Source: an uncultured Pseudomonadales bacterium (lineage in GTDB: Bacteria; Pseudomonadota; Gammaproteobacteria; Pseudomonadales; Azotimanducaceae). Taken from it: a stretch of DNA of 64,000 nucleotides. Location of the stretch: assembly GCA_958295875.1 (NCBI GenBank), contig OY282379.1, forward strand, positions 1,178,001 to 1,242,000, in the 5' to 3' direction. Under the pieces are notes generated by a model that saw nothing but the letters and a program-made list of their open reading frames with translations, made no database searches and was not told the DNA's origin. This document shows positions 8,780 to 17,487 of this stretch, one piece after another. Every line of letters begins with the position of its first letter. Position 1 is the first letter of the stretch. The translations under genes were made by a program, and so were the position numbers.

Positions 8780-9604
8780 GTGCTGAAGCTGCGCATCGTC
8801 ACGGGCTGCGCCTTGGCGGCCGCGGCCCTCGCCCTCATCCTGTGGGCGCCCCCCAGCGCGCTCGCCGTCTTGCTGCTGCTGTGCGCGGCGGTGGGCCTCA
8901 CCGAGTGGGCCGCGCTGTGCGGCTTTCAGCGCAACGTGGCCAAGGCCGCCTATGTCATCGGTTGCCTCGCCGCGGCCGTCGCCATGTGGCTGCATCCAGC
9001 GGCGCAGTTGGCGGCGCTGGCCGTGGCCGTGGCGTTCTGGGCCGGGGCGACGGCGTTCGTCGCAACCTATCCTGCCAGCCGCGGCCTTGCCCGGCCGCGG
9101 GCGGCCGTTGCCGCGGCGGGCGCCGTCATCTTCATCGGCGCTTGGCATGGCCTGATGACGCTGCGGGAACTCGACGGCGGCGACGCGGCGCAGCCCTACC
9201 AAGGGCAGTGGCTGGTGGTGTGGACGTTGGTTGTGGCCTGCGTGACGGATACCGGCGCCTATTTCGTGGGCCGCGCCTTTGGCCGCCATCGGTTGGCGCC
9301 CAACGTCAGCCCCGCCAAGACATGGGAAGGATTGGGGGGCGGCGTGCTCGCCGGCGTCCTCAGCGGCGCGGCGTTGGCGTGGTGGCTCGGTTGGCAGCCG
9401 TTGGGGCTGTGGCTCGCCTCGGCGTTTGTCCTCGCGCTCATCAGCGTCATCGGAGACTTGTTCGAGAGCGCCTTGAAGCGCGCCAGCGGCGTCAAGGATT
9501 CCGGCGCCCTGCTGCCAGGGCACGGCGGCGTGCTGGACCGCATCGATTCCATCCTCGCAGCAGCCCCTGCATTCGCCCTGTGGGCCGCACTGTTCTTGGT
9601 ATGA
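8780..9604 (+). CDS. cdsA: phosphatidate cytidylyltransferase
   Basis: Integral membrane enzyme making CDP-diacylglycerol from phosphatidate and CTP, the branch point for membrane phospholipids. It is 274 residues long, close to the usual 270-285, and largely hydrophobic with several transmembrane helices. The C-terminal family signature is complete: SALKRASGVKDSG followed by LLPGHGGVLDRID. DTGAYFVGRAFGRH and SPAKTWEG are also typical. The start is GTG at 8780. It is followed 32 bases later by rseP; in most proteobacteria dxr lies between them, and uppS lies upstream. Neither is present here. Confidence 0.93.
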   Translation: MLKLRIVTGCALAAAALALILWAPPSALAVLLLLCAAVGLTEWAALCGFQRNVAKAAYVIGCLAAAVAMWLHPAAQLAALAVAVAFWAGATAFVATYPASRGLARPRAAVAAAGAVIFIGAWHGLMTLRELDGGDAAQPYQGQWLVVWTLVVACVTDTGAYFVGRAFGRHRLAPNVSPAKTWEGLGGGVLAGVLSGAALAWWLGWQPLGLWLASAFVLALISVIGDLFESALKRASGVKDSGALLPGHGGVLDRIDSILAAAPAFALWAALFLV

Positions 9605-9636
9605 TGGCGGGCCGATAGCGAATCCGGGCGCCGCCC

Positions 9637-10962
9637 ATGGAAGCGCTTCAATACGTCTTCTATCTCCTGCTCACCCTTGGCGTGCTCGTCACGGTGCATG
9701 AGTACGGGCACTACGTCGTCGCGCGCGCTTCCGGCGTGCGCATCCTGCGCTTCTCGGTGGGCTTCGGGAAGCCGCTGCACACATGGACAGACAGTCGCGG
9801 CACAGACTTCACGGTGGCGGCGATTCCCCTCGGCGGCTACCTCAAGATGCTGGAATCCAGCGAGCGCCCCGCCGACGCTGAAGCCAAGGACATCGCCTTC
9901 GACGAGCTGCCACCGGGTTGGCGCATCGCCATCGCCTTCGCCGGGCCGGCCGCCAGTTTCCTGCTAGCGTTCCTCGTGTATGCGTTCATCTCCATGATGG
10001 GCGTCACGACATTCCTGCCAGTGGTCGGCGCGGTGGCGCCCGGCTCGCCGGCGGCCACCGCCGGCCTCGTCCCAGGCGAGGAACTGGCGCACGTCGACGG
10101 CCGCCCCACGCAAACCTGGATGGACGTGGGCATGGGCTTGGCGGCGCGGCTGGGCGACACCGGCACCATCGACGTGCAAGCCCGCTGGCCGGGCCAGGCG
10201 GCAACGCGCAGCTACGCCATCCCGGTGCGCGAGTGGCACGAAGCCGCCGTAGAGCCAGACCTGTTGGGTTCCCTTGGCATCTCCCCCGCCCTGCCCGCCT
10301 TGATCGGCGAAGTGTTGCCAGAGAGCGCCGCGGAAGCTGCCGGCTTCAAGCCTTGGGACCGGGTGGTGGCCATCGACGGCGAGGCGATCGACACATGGGC
10401 AAGCTGGGCCGCGGCGGTGCGGGCGGCGCCCGGCGAAACCTTGCATGTGCGCGTTTCCCGGCACGGCCAAGAGGCGGAGCTCACGCTGGCGCCAAACGCC
10501 GCGGAAGCCAACGATGGCAGCGTGGTGGGGTTCGCCGGCGTCGGCGCGGCAACGCGCACGGTGCGCTCCGGGCCGCTCGGCGCCATCGCCGCCGGGGCGC
10601 GGGAGACCGTGGCCAACACGGTGCTGACGTTGGGGCTGTTGAAGAAGATGGTGCTCGGCTTGGTGTCGCCGAAGAACCTCTCTGGCCCCATCATGATCGC
10701 CAAGGTGGCGAAAGATTCCGCGGAATCTGGCTGGCGCAACTTCCTCGGCATCTTGGCGCTGCTTTCCATCAGCTTAGGCGTCATCAACCTGCTGCCCATC
10801 CCCATCTTGGATGGCGGCCACATCCTGTTCGGCGTCGCAGAGTTGGTGACGCGGCGGCCAGTCTCCGCGCGGGTGCAGGCGGTCGGGCTGCGGATGGGAT
10901 TGTTCGTCGTTGCCAGCTTGATGATGCTAGCGATCTACAACGACATCACGCGCTTCCTTTAG
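9637..10962 (+). CDS. rseP: RIP metalloprotease RseP (site-2 protease)
   Basis: Inner-membrane zinc protease that cuts anti-sigma factors, and remnant signal peptides, within the membrane. The zinc site HEYGH is in the first TM helix (TVHEYGHYVVARASGVR). Two PDZ-like periplasmic regions follow (about residues 115-190 and 205-300). The LDGGHILF motif near the C-terminus supplies the third zinc ligand, in NLLPIPILDGGH. Length 441 residues, against about 450 in E. coli. It sits between cdsA and bamA, the usual envelope-biogenesis order. Confidence 0.95.
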   Translation: MEALQYVFYLLLTLGVLVTVHEYGHYVVARASGVRILRFSVGFGKPLHTWTDSRGTDFTVAAIPLGGYLKMLESSERPADAEAKDIAFDELPPGWRIAIAFAGPAASFLLAFLVYAFISMMGVTTFLPVVGAVAPGSPAATAGLVPGEELAHVDGRPTQTWMDVGMGLAARLGDTGTIDVQARWPGQAATRSYAIPVREWHEAAVEPDLLGSLGISPALPALIGEVLPESAAEAAGFKPWDRVVAIDGEAIDTWASWAAAVRAAPGETLHVRVSRHGQEAELTLAPNAAEANDGSVVGFAGVGAATRTVRSGPLGAIAAGARETVANTVLTLGLLKKMVLGLVSPKNLSGPIMIAKVAKDSAESGWRNFLGILALLSISLGVINLLPIPILDGGHILFGVAELVTRRPVSARVQAVGLRMGLFVVASLMMLAIYNDITRFL

Positions 10963-11004
10963 CCCCTTGACCGACTAGGAGAACACCGTGGCGGAGCAAA
11001 GCCG

Positions 11005-13386
11005 ATGAGACGCAAACGAGTGCTTGCAGGGTTTGCCGCGATGTGGCTCGCCGCGAGCGCCTTGGCTGCGACGCCATTTCGCGTCTCGGACATCCAACTG
11101 CAAGGTTTGCAGCGGGTTTCGGCCGGCACCGTGTTCAACCTGCTGCCGGTGAACGTCGGCGACAACGTGGATGCGGTGACCATCCGGCAGTTGGTGCGCT
11201 TGCTGTTCGGCGCCGGCTATTTTGACGACGTGCGCATCTCCCGGGATGGCGGCGTGCTCATCGTGACGGTGGCGGAACGCCCGGCCATCGAATCCATCGA
11301 AATCGACGGCAACAAGGCCATCAAGACCGAATCCCTCCTTGAAGGGCTGGCCGCGCAAGGCCTGCGTGAGGGGGAGATCTTCAAGCAGGCGACGTTGACG
11401 CGGGTGGGGCTTGAGCTTGAACGCCAATACGTGGCGCAAGGCCGCTACGCGGCGGACATCGAAACCAAGGTGGACGAGCTGCCGCGCAACCGCGTCGCCA
11501 TCGAGATCAACATCCAGGAGGGCAAGGGCTCCGGCATCAAGCACATCAACGTGGTGGGCAACACCCAATTCACCCAGAGCGAGTTGCTCGAAAGGCTGGA
11601 GCTGCAGCATCCGAGCTTGTTCTCCTTCATTGGCGGCGGCGACAAGTATTCCCGCGAGAAGCTCACGGGGGATATGGAGAAGCTCGAGTCCCATTACCAA
11701 GACCGCGGCCACGTGGAGATGTCCATCACCACGGCGCAGGTGAGCATCACGCCAGATCGCCAAGGCGTGTACGTGACCATCAACATCAACGAAGGCGAGA
11801 CGTACACGGTGGCGGATGTGGACCTCATCGGCGAGCTCAACGACGTCGAGCCGGACGCCATTCGCGGCCTGTTCCTCGTGGCGCCGGGGGAGACTTTCTC
11901 CCGCGCGCGGGTCACCGCCACCGAAGAGCGCATCACCAGCGCCCTCGGCAACTCCGGCTACACGTTCGCATCCGCCTCCGGCATTCCAGAGATCGACCGC
12001 GAGGCGGGCACCGTCGATGTCAAGTTCTACATCGACGCCGGCAAACGCGCCTACGTGCGCCGCCTTTCGTTCGCCGGCAACACCATCACCCACGACGAGG
12101 TGCTGCGCCGGGAGATGCGCCAGATGGAGGGCGGCTGGGCCTCCGCCGCGGCCATCGACCTGTCGAAGGTGCGCCTGGAGCGCTTGGGCTTCTTTGAGGA
12201 CGTGAGCGTGGAGACGCCGGCCGTGCCCGGCGCCGACGATCAAATCGACGTGGAGTTCTCGGTGAAGGAGCAGCCCACCGGCAACATGACCGGCACCATC
12301 GGCTACAGCGAAGGCTATGGGCTGATCCTCGCCGCCGGCTATCAGCAGCGCAACTTCGCCGGCACCGGCAACAGCCTTGGGGTGAACCTGAGTTGGAGCG
12401 ACTTCGTGAAGTCCTTGAGCTTCAACTACTTCGACCCGTACTTCACCATGGACGGCATCAGCCGCGGCTACAGCCTGTATTTCCGCCGCTCGGATTTCCA
12501 CGCCCGCAACATCGCCCGCTTCTCCACGGACGCCTACGGCGCCGGCGTGAACTTCGGCTTTCCCATCGGCGAAACGCAGCGGCTGCAGTTCGGCCTGACG
12601 GTGGAGCAGACGGAGATCACCGAAGGCGCCTTCGCAGCGCTTGAGATTGCAGACTTCTTGGACCGTGAAGGCGAGGAGTTCATCAACTTCAAGGCGGAGG
12701 GCGTGTGGAGCAGCTCCACGCTCAATCGCGGCCTGTTCCCCACCGCGGGCCGCTCCCAATCCTTGGCTTTGGAAGTGGCCGTGCCCGGCAGCGACCTATC
12801 GTTCTACAAGCTGCGCTACGACGGCGAGATCTACTTCCCGTTCACGGAGGATTGGTCGCTGCGGCTGCGCACGGAGGTTGGCTACGGCGGCGTTTACGGC
12901 GACACGCGCACGTTCCCGTTCTACGAGCACTTCTTCGCCGGCGGCTTCGGTTCGGTGCGCGGCTTCGAGACGAGCACGTTGGGGCCCCGAGCCACGGAGG
13001 GCGAGCAGACGATCTTCTACGACCGGCGCGGTTCGCCCATCGGCGGCAACCTGCTGGTGGAGGCGAGCGCGGAACTCATCTTCCCGCTGCCCTTGGTGGA
13101 GAACACGCGGCAATTCCGCCCGGTGATCTTCATCGACGCCGGCAACGTGTTCAACACAGATTGCCCCACCGCCGAGCGCTTGGGCACCGCCACCGGCAGG
13201 GACCCAGCGGAGATCAATGTCCGCTGCGAGGCATTCTCCGGCGATCAGCTGCGCTACAGCGCCGGCGTTTCGGTCACTTGGCTGACGCGCATGGGGCCCA
13301 TGACGTTCGCCTTGGCCGTGCCATTCAACTCGGCGCCCTACGACGAAGAAGAGCGGTTCTCCTTCGAGATGGGACGCACCTTCTGA
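11005..13386 (+). CDS. bamA: outer membrane protein assembly factor BamA
   Basis: Core of the BAM complex, which folds and inserts beta-barrel proteins into the outer membrane. A signal peptide (KRVLAGFAAMWLAASALAA) is followed by POTRA repeats over about residues 24-345, the first opening FRVSDIQLQGLQ. A C-terminal 16-strand-type barrel ends in Phe (FSFEMGRTF), as required for barrel recognition. It contains GGFGSVRGFE, matching the family's VRGF motif. Length 793, close to E. coli's 810. The start ATG has GGAG upstream. skp and lpxD, which usually follow, are absent; a DUF4153 gene follows instead. Confidence 0.95.
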   Translation: MRRKRVLAGFAAMWLAASALAATPFRVSDIQLQGLQRVSAGTVFNLLPVNVGDNVDAVTIRQLVRLLFGAGYFDDVRISRDGGVLIVTVAERPAIESIEIDGNKAIKTESLLEGLAAQGLREGEIFKQATLTRVGLELERQYVAQGRYAADIETKVDELPRNRVAIEINIQEGKGSGIKHINVVGNTQFTQSELLERLELQHPSLFSFIGGGDKYSREKLTGDMEKLESHYQDRGHVEMSITTAQVSITPDRQGVYVTININEGETYTVADVDLIGELNDVEPDAIRGLFLVAPGETFSRARVTATEERITSALGNSGYTFASASGIPEIDREAGTVDVKFYIDAGKRAYVRRLSFAGNTITHDEVLRREMRQMEGGWASAAAIDLSKVRLERLGFFEDVSVETPAVPGADDQIDVEFSVKEQPTGNMTGTIGYSEGYGLILAAGYQQRNFAGTGNSLGVNLSWSDFVKSLSFNYFDPYFTMDGISRGYSLYFRRSDFHARNIARFSTDAYGAGVNFGFPIGETQRLQFGLTVEQTEITEGAFAALEIADFLDREGEEFINFKAEGVWSSSTLNRGLFPTAGRSQSLALEVAVPGSDLSFYKLRYDGEIYFPFTEDWSLRLRTEVGYGGVYGDTRTFPFYEHFFAGGFGSVRGFETSTLGPRATEGEQTIFYDRRGSPIGGNLLVEASAELIFPLPLVENTRQFRPVIFIDAGNVFNTDCPTAERLGTATGRDPAEINVRCEAFSGDQLRYSAGVSVTWLTRMGPMTFALAVPFNSAPYDEEERFSFEMGRTF

Positions 13387-13430
13387 GTTTCCCCTGAGTT
13401 CACACTCACGGCCAGCTAAGGAGAGCACCG

Positions 13431-15266
13431 ATGGCAGACAGCATCGCAACGCTCAAGCGGTTCGGCGCCAGCATCCTGCGCGGTGAGGGGGGAGGTGAGG
13501 CGGGAGACGACGGCCCCGCGCTGCCGCGCAACCTGATGGTGCTCATCTCCCTCGGCCAAGGCGCCACGCTGCTCGCGCTGTGGCGGGCGGCCAGCGAGAA
13601 CGCATGGCCGCTGCAAACGCCGACCATCAACTGGCCCCTGTGGACGCTCGCCATCGTCTGGCCGACGTTCCTGCTCTTGAGCCTCGAGGCTGGCAACATC
13701 GCCCGCGTCGTGAAGCTCGCCACCGGCGCGGCCGTGGTCGCCGTGCTCCTCGGCATCCAAATCGGCTGGCAGGCATCGCCTTTCGGCGAGTTCCCCGTGC
13801 TCTCGCTGCTCGCCGTGTATGTGCTCACGATGCTCGTCGCGTGCTTCATGACGCTGCTGCATCTGCAGCAACGCGCCGCCGGCGCCGCGACGACCTATGC
13901 GGCGCTGTTCGCCGGCTCCTGGCGGAACTTCCTGGTCACGGCGCTGTCTGGCGCGCTCACCCTCGGCGTCGCCCTGATCCTGATGCTGTGGGGCGAGCTG
14001 TTCCGCGCCATCGGCATCGATTTCTTCATCGATCTCTTCACTGAGGATTGGTTCCTGTTCCCGGTGCTGGCGGTGGCCTTCGGGCTCGGCGCCTTCATCT
14101 TTCGGCGCCTCACCCGCGTCATCGATGCCATCGTCAGCCTCTTGGAGGGGCTCATGCGGCTGCTGTTGCCGCTGCTTGGCTTGGTCGTCGCGATTTTCAT
14201 CGCCACCTTGCCGTTCACCGGCTTGGCGCCGCTGTGGGGCACCGGCACCGGCACCGCGCTGTTGATGGCGTTGAATGGCTTCGCGCTCTTCGCCGTGAAC
14301 GCGGTGTACCAAGCTGGCGAGCGCTCGCCCTATCCGTTGCTGGTGCATCGCGCGCTGTACGGCAGCTTGGCGCTGCTGCCGATCATCTCGGCGCTTGCCC
14401 TGTATGGCCTGTCATTGCGGGTAGAGCAGTACGGCTGGACCGTGGCGCGTTGCTGGGCCGTCACGCTGGCGGCCCTGCTCGCCGCCTTCTCGCTGGGCTA
14501 TGCGTGGAGCATCGTGCGTTCGCGGGATGCCTGGAGCGGCGGCTTCCCAAGGGTGAACATCTGGATGGGCTGGGTGGTGCTCGCCCTGATGGTGCTCGTC
14601 AACACCCCGGTGTTGGATTTCCGCGGCATCGCGCTCGCCAGCCAGATGGGCCGCGTCGAGGCCGGCGAGATCGACCTGTTGGACTTCGACTTCGCCTATG
14701 TGGAGGAAAACTTGGCCCGGCCCGGCTGGTTGTGGCGCACCGCGCTCATCGAGGAACACACGGAGTCCAACCCGGCCTTGGCCGAGCGCGTCCGCAATCC
14801 CGTGCCATCGTGGTCCAACCCGCGAATCTGGGAGCGCATGACGTACCGGCCAGAGCCTTTCGAGATGCCGCCTGGGCTGCGCGCTGCCATCACCCGCGCG
14901 CACCCCCTCAACATGGATTCCACCTTGGTGCGGGCAGACCTCAACGACGACGGGCAGCCAGAATATGCGCTGTTGTTCACCTCCCACGGCGACATCTGGG
15001 GGCAGATGTTTTATCGCAAGGCCTGCGCCCCGCCACACACCGATGCCATCGCAGCCCCGGTGCCAGGCCCCGACGCGCCCGTCGAACCCGCAGACCCCGC
15101 CTTGGACAGTTGCGTATCTGGCTGGGGCTTCATCGCGCTGCGCACTGGCCGGCTGCCGCAGGAAGCGGATGCGCGGGCCCTGTTGCGTGATGGCCGCGTC
15201 CACACGGTTCCGGCGACATTTCAGAATCTCAAGATCGGCGACGTGGTGTTCCACGCAGATTGGTAA
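13431..15266 (+). CDS. DUF4153-type multi-pass membrane protein
   Basis: A 611-residue protein with about twelve hydrophobic helices in the first ~400 residues (for example LLPLLGLVVAIFIATLPF) and a soluble C-terminal third rich in Asp and Pro. The overall pattern matches DUF4153 proteins, whose function is not established. TAAGGAGA lies a few bases before the ATG, a strong ribosome site. It starts 44 bases after bamA, so it is probably co-transcribed with the envelope genes. Confidence 0.65.
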   Translation: MADSIATLKRFGASILRGEGGGEAGDDGPALPRNLMVLISLGQGATLLALWRAASENAWPLQTPTINWPLWTLAIVWPTFLLLSLEAGNIARVVKLATGAAVVAVLLGIQIGWQASPFGEFPVLSLLAVYVLTMLVACFMTLLHLQQRAAGAATTYAALFAGSWRNFLVTALSGALTLGVALILMLWGELFRAIGIDFFIDLFTEDWFLFPVLAVAFGLGAFIFRRLTRVIDAIVSLLEGLMRLLLPLLGLVVAIFIATLPFTGLAPLWGTGTGTALLMALNGFALFAVNAVYQAGERSPYPLLVHRALYGSLALLPIISALALYGLSLRVEQYGWTVARCWAVTLAALLAAFSLGYAWSIVRSRDAWSGGFPRVNIWMGWVVLALMVLVNTPVLDFRGIALASQMGRVEAGEIDLLDFDFAYVEENLARPGWLWRTALIEEHTESNPALAERVRNPVPSWSNPRIWERMTYRPEPFEMPPGLRAAITRAHPLNMDSTLVRADLNDDGQPEYALLFTSHGDIWGQMFYRKACAPPHTDAIAAPVPGPDAPVEPADPALDSCVSGWGFIALRTGRLPQEADARALLRDGRVHTVPATFQNLKIGDVVFHADW

Positions 15267-15330
15267 GCGTCAAGATGGGCCGCGGCTTTTTTTGGCGCGG
15301 TGAAGGCGCGGATTTAAGGAGGACATGTCA

Positions 15331-16086
15331 ATGAGGCTTGGAGCGCTGCTGGGCCCGATTGCGGAGCCACACAACCCTAGATGGACAGCGCAGCAGGCCG
15401 CGCGGTTGGCCGGCGAGGGCTTCGAGAGCCTCTGGAGCCTGCAAGCGGTTGGGCGCGGCTTCGCCTTCCCAGACCCATTCGTGACGTTGGCGACGGCCGC
15501 CGCGGTGACGGACGATGTGGAACTCGGCACCGCCATCGTGCAAGCGCCGCTCTATCAAGTCGGCGACCTCGCCCACCGCGCTCTCTCGCTGCGCCAACTC
15601 TGTGGCGAGCGATTCATCTTGGGCGTTGGCGCCGGTTCCACCGCGGCAGATTTCCAAGCCTTCGGCCAGCACTACGAGCAGCGCTTCAAACGCTTCAACG
15701 CGCTGCTGCCGCAGTTGCGCGAGAGCTTGCAGAGCGGCTCGATCGACGGGCTGGCTTTGGCGCCGTCGCCCGCCGCGGCGGGCGGGCCACCGCTGTTGCT
15801 CGGCTCGTGGGGCAAGGGCGTGCGCCGCGCCGCGCGCGATTTCGACGGTTGGATCGCCTCTGCCTTGTACCGCTCGCCGGAGCAGGTGGTGGCCGCATTG
15901 CGCGAGTACCGCGCCCACGGCGGCGGCCGCGCCGTGGTGTCATCCATTCAAGTGCCACCGAACGCAGACTTGGGGCAGCTCAAGGACACCCTTGCCGGCT
16001 TTGCCGACGCCGGGTTTGACGATGCTGTAGTGATCTTGGCGCCCGGCGCACCGCCGCCAGCGGCCATCAGGGCGCTCGTCGGCTAG
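15331..16086 (+). CDS. LLM-class (luciferase-like) flavin-dependent oxidoreductase
   Basis: TIM-barrel flavin enzyme of the bacterial-luciferase/F420-reductase fold; substrate unknown. Seen are the opening strand MRLGALLGP, GFESLWSLQ, VELGTAIVQAPLYQ and the glycine-rich RFILGVGAGSTAADF, where the cofactor phosphate usually binds. At 251 residues it is shorter than the usual 280-350, so part of the C-terminal barrel may be trimmed. Two ATGs lie 6 bases apart; the AGGAGG at 15317-15322 is 2 bases from the first and 8 from the second, so I choose 15331. Confidence 0.72.
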   Translation: MRLGALLGPIAEPHNPRWTAQQAARLAGEGFESLWSLQAVGRGFAFPDPFVTLATAAAVTDDVELGTAIVQAPLYQVGDLAHRALSLRQLCGERFILGVGAGSTAADFQAFGQHYEQRFKRFNALLPQLRESLQSGSIDGLALAPSPAAAGGPPLLLGSWGKGVRRAARDFDGWIASALYRSPEQVVAALREYRAHGGGRAVVSSIQVPPNADLGQLKDTLAGFADAGFDDAVVILAPGAPPPAAIRALVG

Positions 16087-16234
16087 CCCGCTCGCCGCGC
16101 CGACACGGATTTGTTCGGCGCCCCGCAGCCACCGCGGGCTACCATGCCGGAAGCGTAGCGCTGTTCGAGCCGCCGGCATCAGTGCCTTGGCCAAGCCCCG
16201 CGCCCCACGCCGGTTGGCCGAACTAGGAGGCTGC

Positions 16235-17422
16235 GTGCCACGCTCTCGCTTGCTGGATTGGAACCTCGCCATCCTCGCTGGGGCACAGCTCGTGTCCGTT
16301 TCCGGCGTTGTGGCGATGGTGACGCTCGGCGGCATCGTCGGCCAGCGGCTGGCGCCATCGCCGGCATTGGCCACCTTGCCGCTGTCGTTCCTCGTGCTGG
16401 GCATCGCCGCCAGCACCATCCTTGCCGCTTGGTGCATGGCGAAGATCGGCCGCAGCCGGGGCTTTGCGCTCGGCGCACTGATTGGGTGCTGCGGATATGC
16501 GATGGCGGCGTTCGCCATGGCCGCGGCCAGCTTTGGCCTCTTCTTGGCCGCCGCCGTCCTGATCGGCGCCGCCAACGCTTTTTCGCAGCAATATCGGTTC
16601 GCCGCCGTCGAGAGCGTTCCCGATGCCCCGGCGCAGGCCGTCTCCATCGTGCTCGTGGGCTCGCTGGGGGGCGCCTTGGCCGGCCCGGCGCTCGCCAACC
16701 GGGGCGAGGATTGGTTTGCCGGCGCGCCGTTCGCCGGCACGTTCGCCGCACTCGCAGTCGCCGGCCTCGGCATCGCCGCGGTGCTGCTGCGCCTGAACGT
16801 GAAGCCGGCATTGGCCGAAGGCGTGGCAGACGCGGTGCGACCGTTGGGGCAAATGGCGCGGCAGCCGCTCTTTGTGGTGGCGGTGATCGGCGGCGTGGGC
16901 GGCTTTGCCGCCATGAACTTGGTGATGACGGCCGCGCCCTTGAGCATGCACGCCGGCGATGGCTACTCGCTGGCAACGGCCGCGGCGGTGGTGCAGGCGC
17001 ATGTGATCGCCATGTACCTGCCGTCGCTCTTCACCGGGCACCTGATCGCCCGGTTTGGGGTGGGCAGCGTGATGGCCACCGGCGCACTCATCTTGGTGTT
17101 GATGCTCGCCGTCGGCTTCCTAGGGCAGCAAGTGATGCACTACGCCACGGTGATGATCGCCCTGGGCATTGGCTGGAACTTCCTCTACGTGGGCGGCACC
17201 GTCCTGCTTGGCCAAGCGCATCGCCCCGCCGAGCGTTTCCGCGCCCAGGCTTTCAACGATTTCAGCGTTTTCGGCATGTCCGCGGCCGGGTCTTTGAGCG
17301 CCGGGCTCATGTTGTATCTCTTTGGCTGGCAGGGCGTGTTGACTGCTGCCGCGCTGCCGATCGTCGCCGCCATCGCGGCGCTGGCGGCGGTCCGCCCAGA
17401 CCGACGCATGGCGATGGTCTAG
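16235..17422 (+). CDS. MFS transporter
   Basis: About 395 residues with twelve predicted helices in two halves separated near the middle by a charged loop (RLNVKPALAEGVADAVRPL). The loop between helices 2 and 3 (MAKIGRSRGFALG) is the position of the family's GxxxDRxGRR motif, here relaxed. Substrate unknown. GTG at 16235 follows GGAGG by 4 bases and is a better start than the longer frame beginning at 16187. Confidence 0.78.
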   Translation: MPRSRLLDWNLAILAGAQLVSVSGVVAMVTLGGIVGQRLAPSPALATLPLSFLVLGIAASTILAAWCMAKIGRSRGFALGALIGCCGYAMAAFAMAAASFGLFLAAAVLIGAANAFSQQYRFAAVESVPDAPAQAVSIVLVGSLGGALAGPALANRGEDWFAGAPFAGTFAALAVAGLGIAAVLLRLNVKPALAEGVADAVRPLGQMARQPLFVVAVIGGVGGFAAMNLVMTAAPLSMHAGDGYSLATAAAVVQAHVIAMYLPSLFTGHLIARFGVGSVMATGALILVLMLAVGFLGQQVMHYATVMIALGIGWNFLYVGGTVLLGQAHRPAERFRAQAFNDFSVFGMSAAGSLSAGLMLYLFGWQGVLTAAALPIVAAIAALAAVRPDRRMAMV

Positions 17423-17487
17423 CCCGACGGCTCACCCGTCACCCCGCTGCCACAGCCAACCTCGGCACCGCGTGACGGCGCCCCAGG

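Noticed and set aside
11000..13400. Long open frames antisense to bamA and to many other genes
   Set aside because: They are shadows expected in GC-rich coding DNA; the bamA frame has clear domains and the antisense frames have none.
15275..15310. GC-rich inverted repeat with a T7 run after the DUF4153 gene, resembling a terminator
   Set aside because: The T-run falls in the loop between CCGCG and CGCGG, not after the stem, so it does not form a standard intrinsic terminator.
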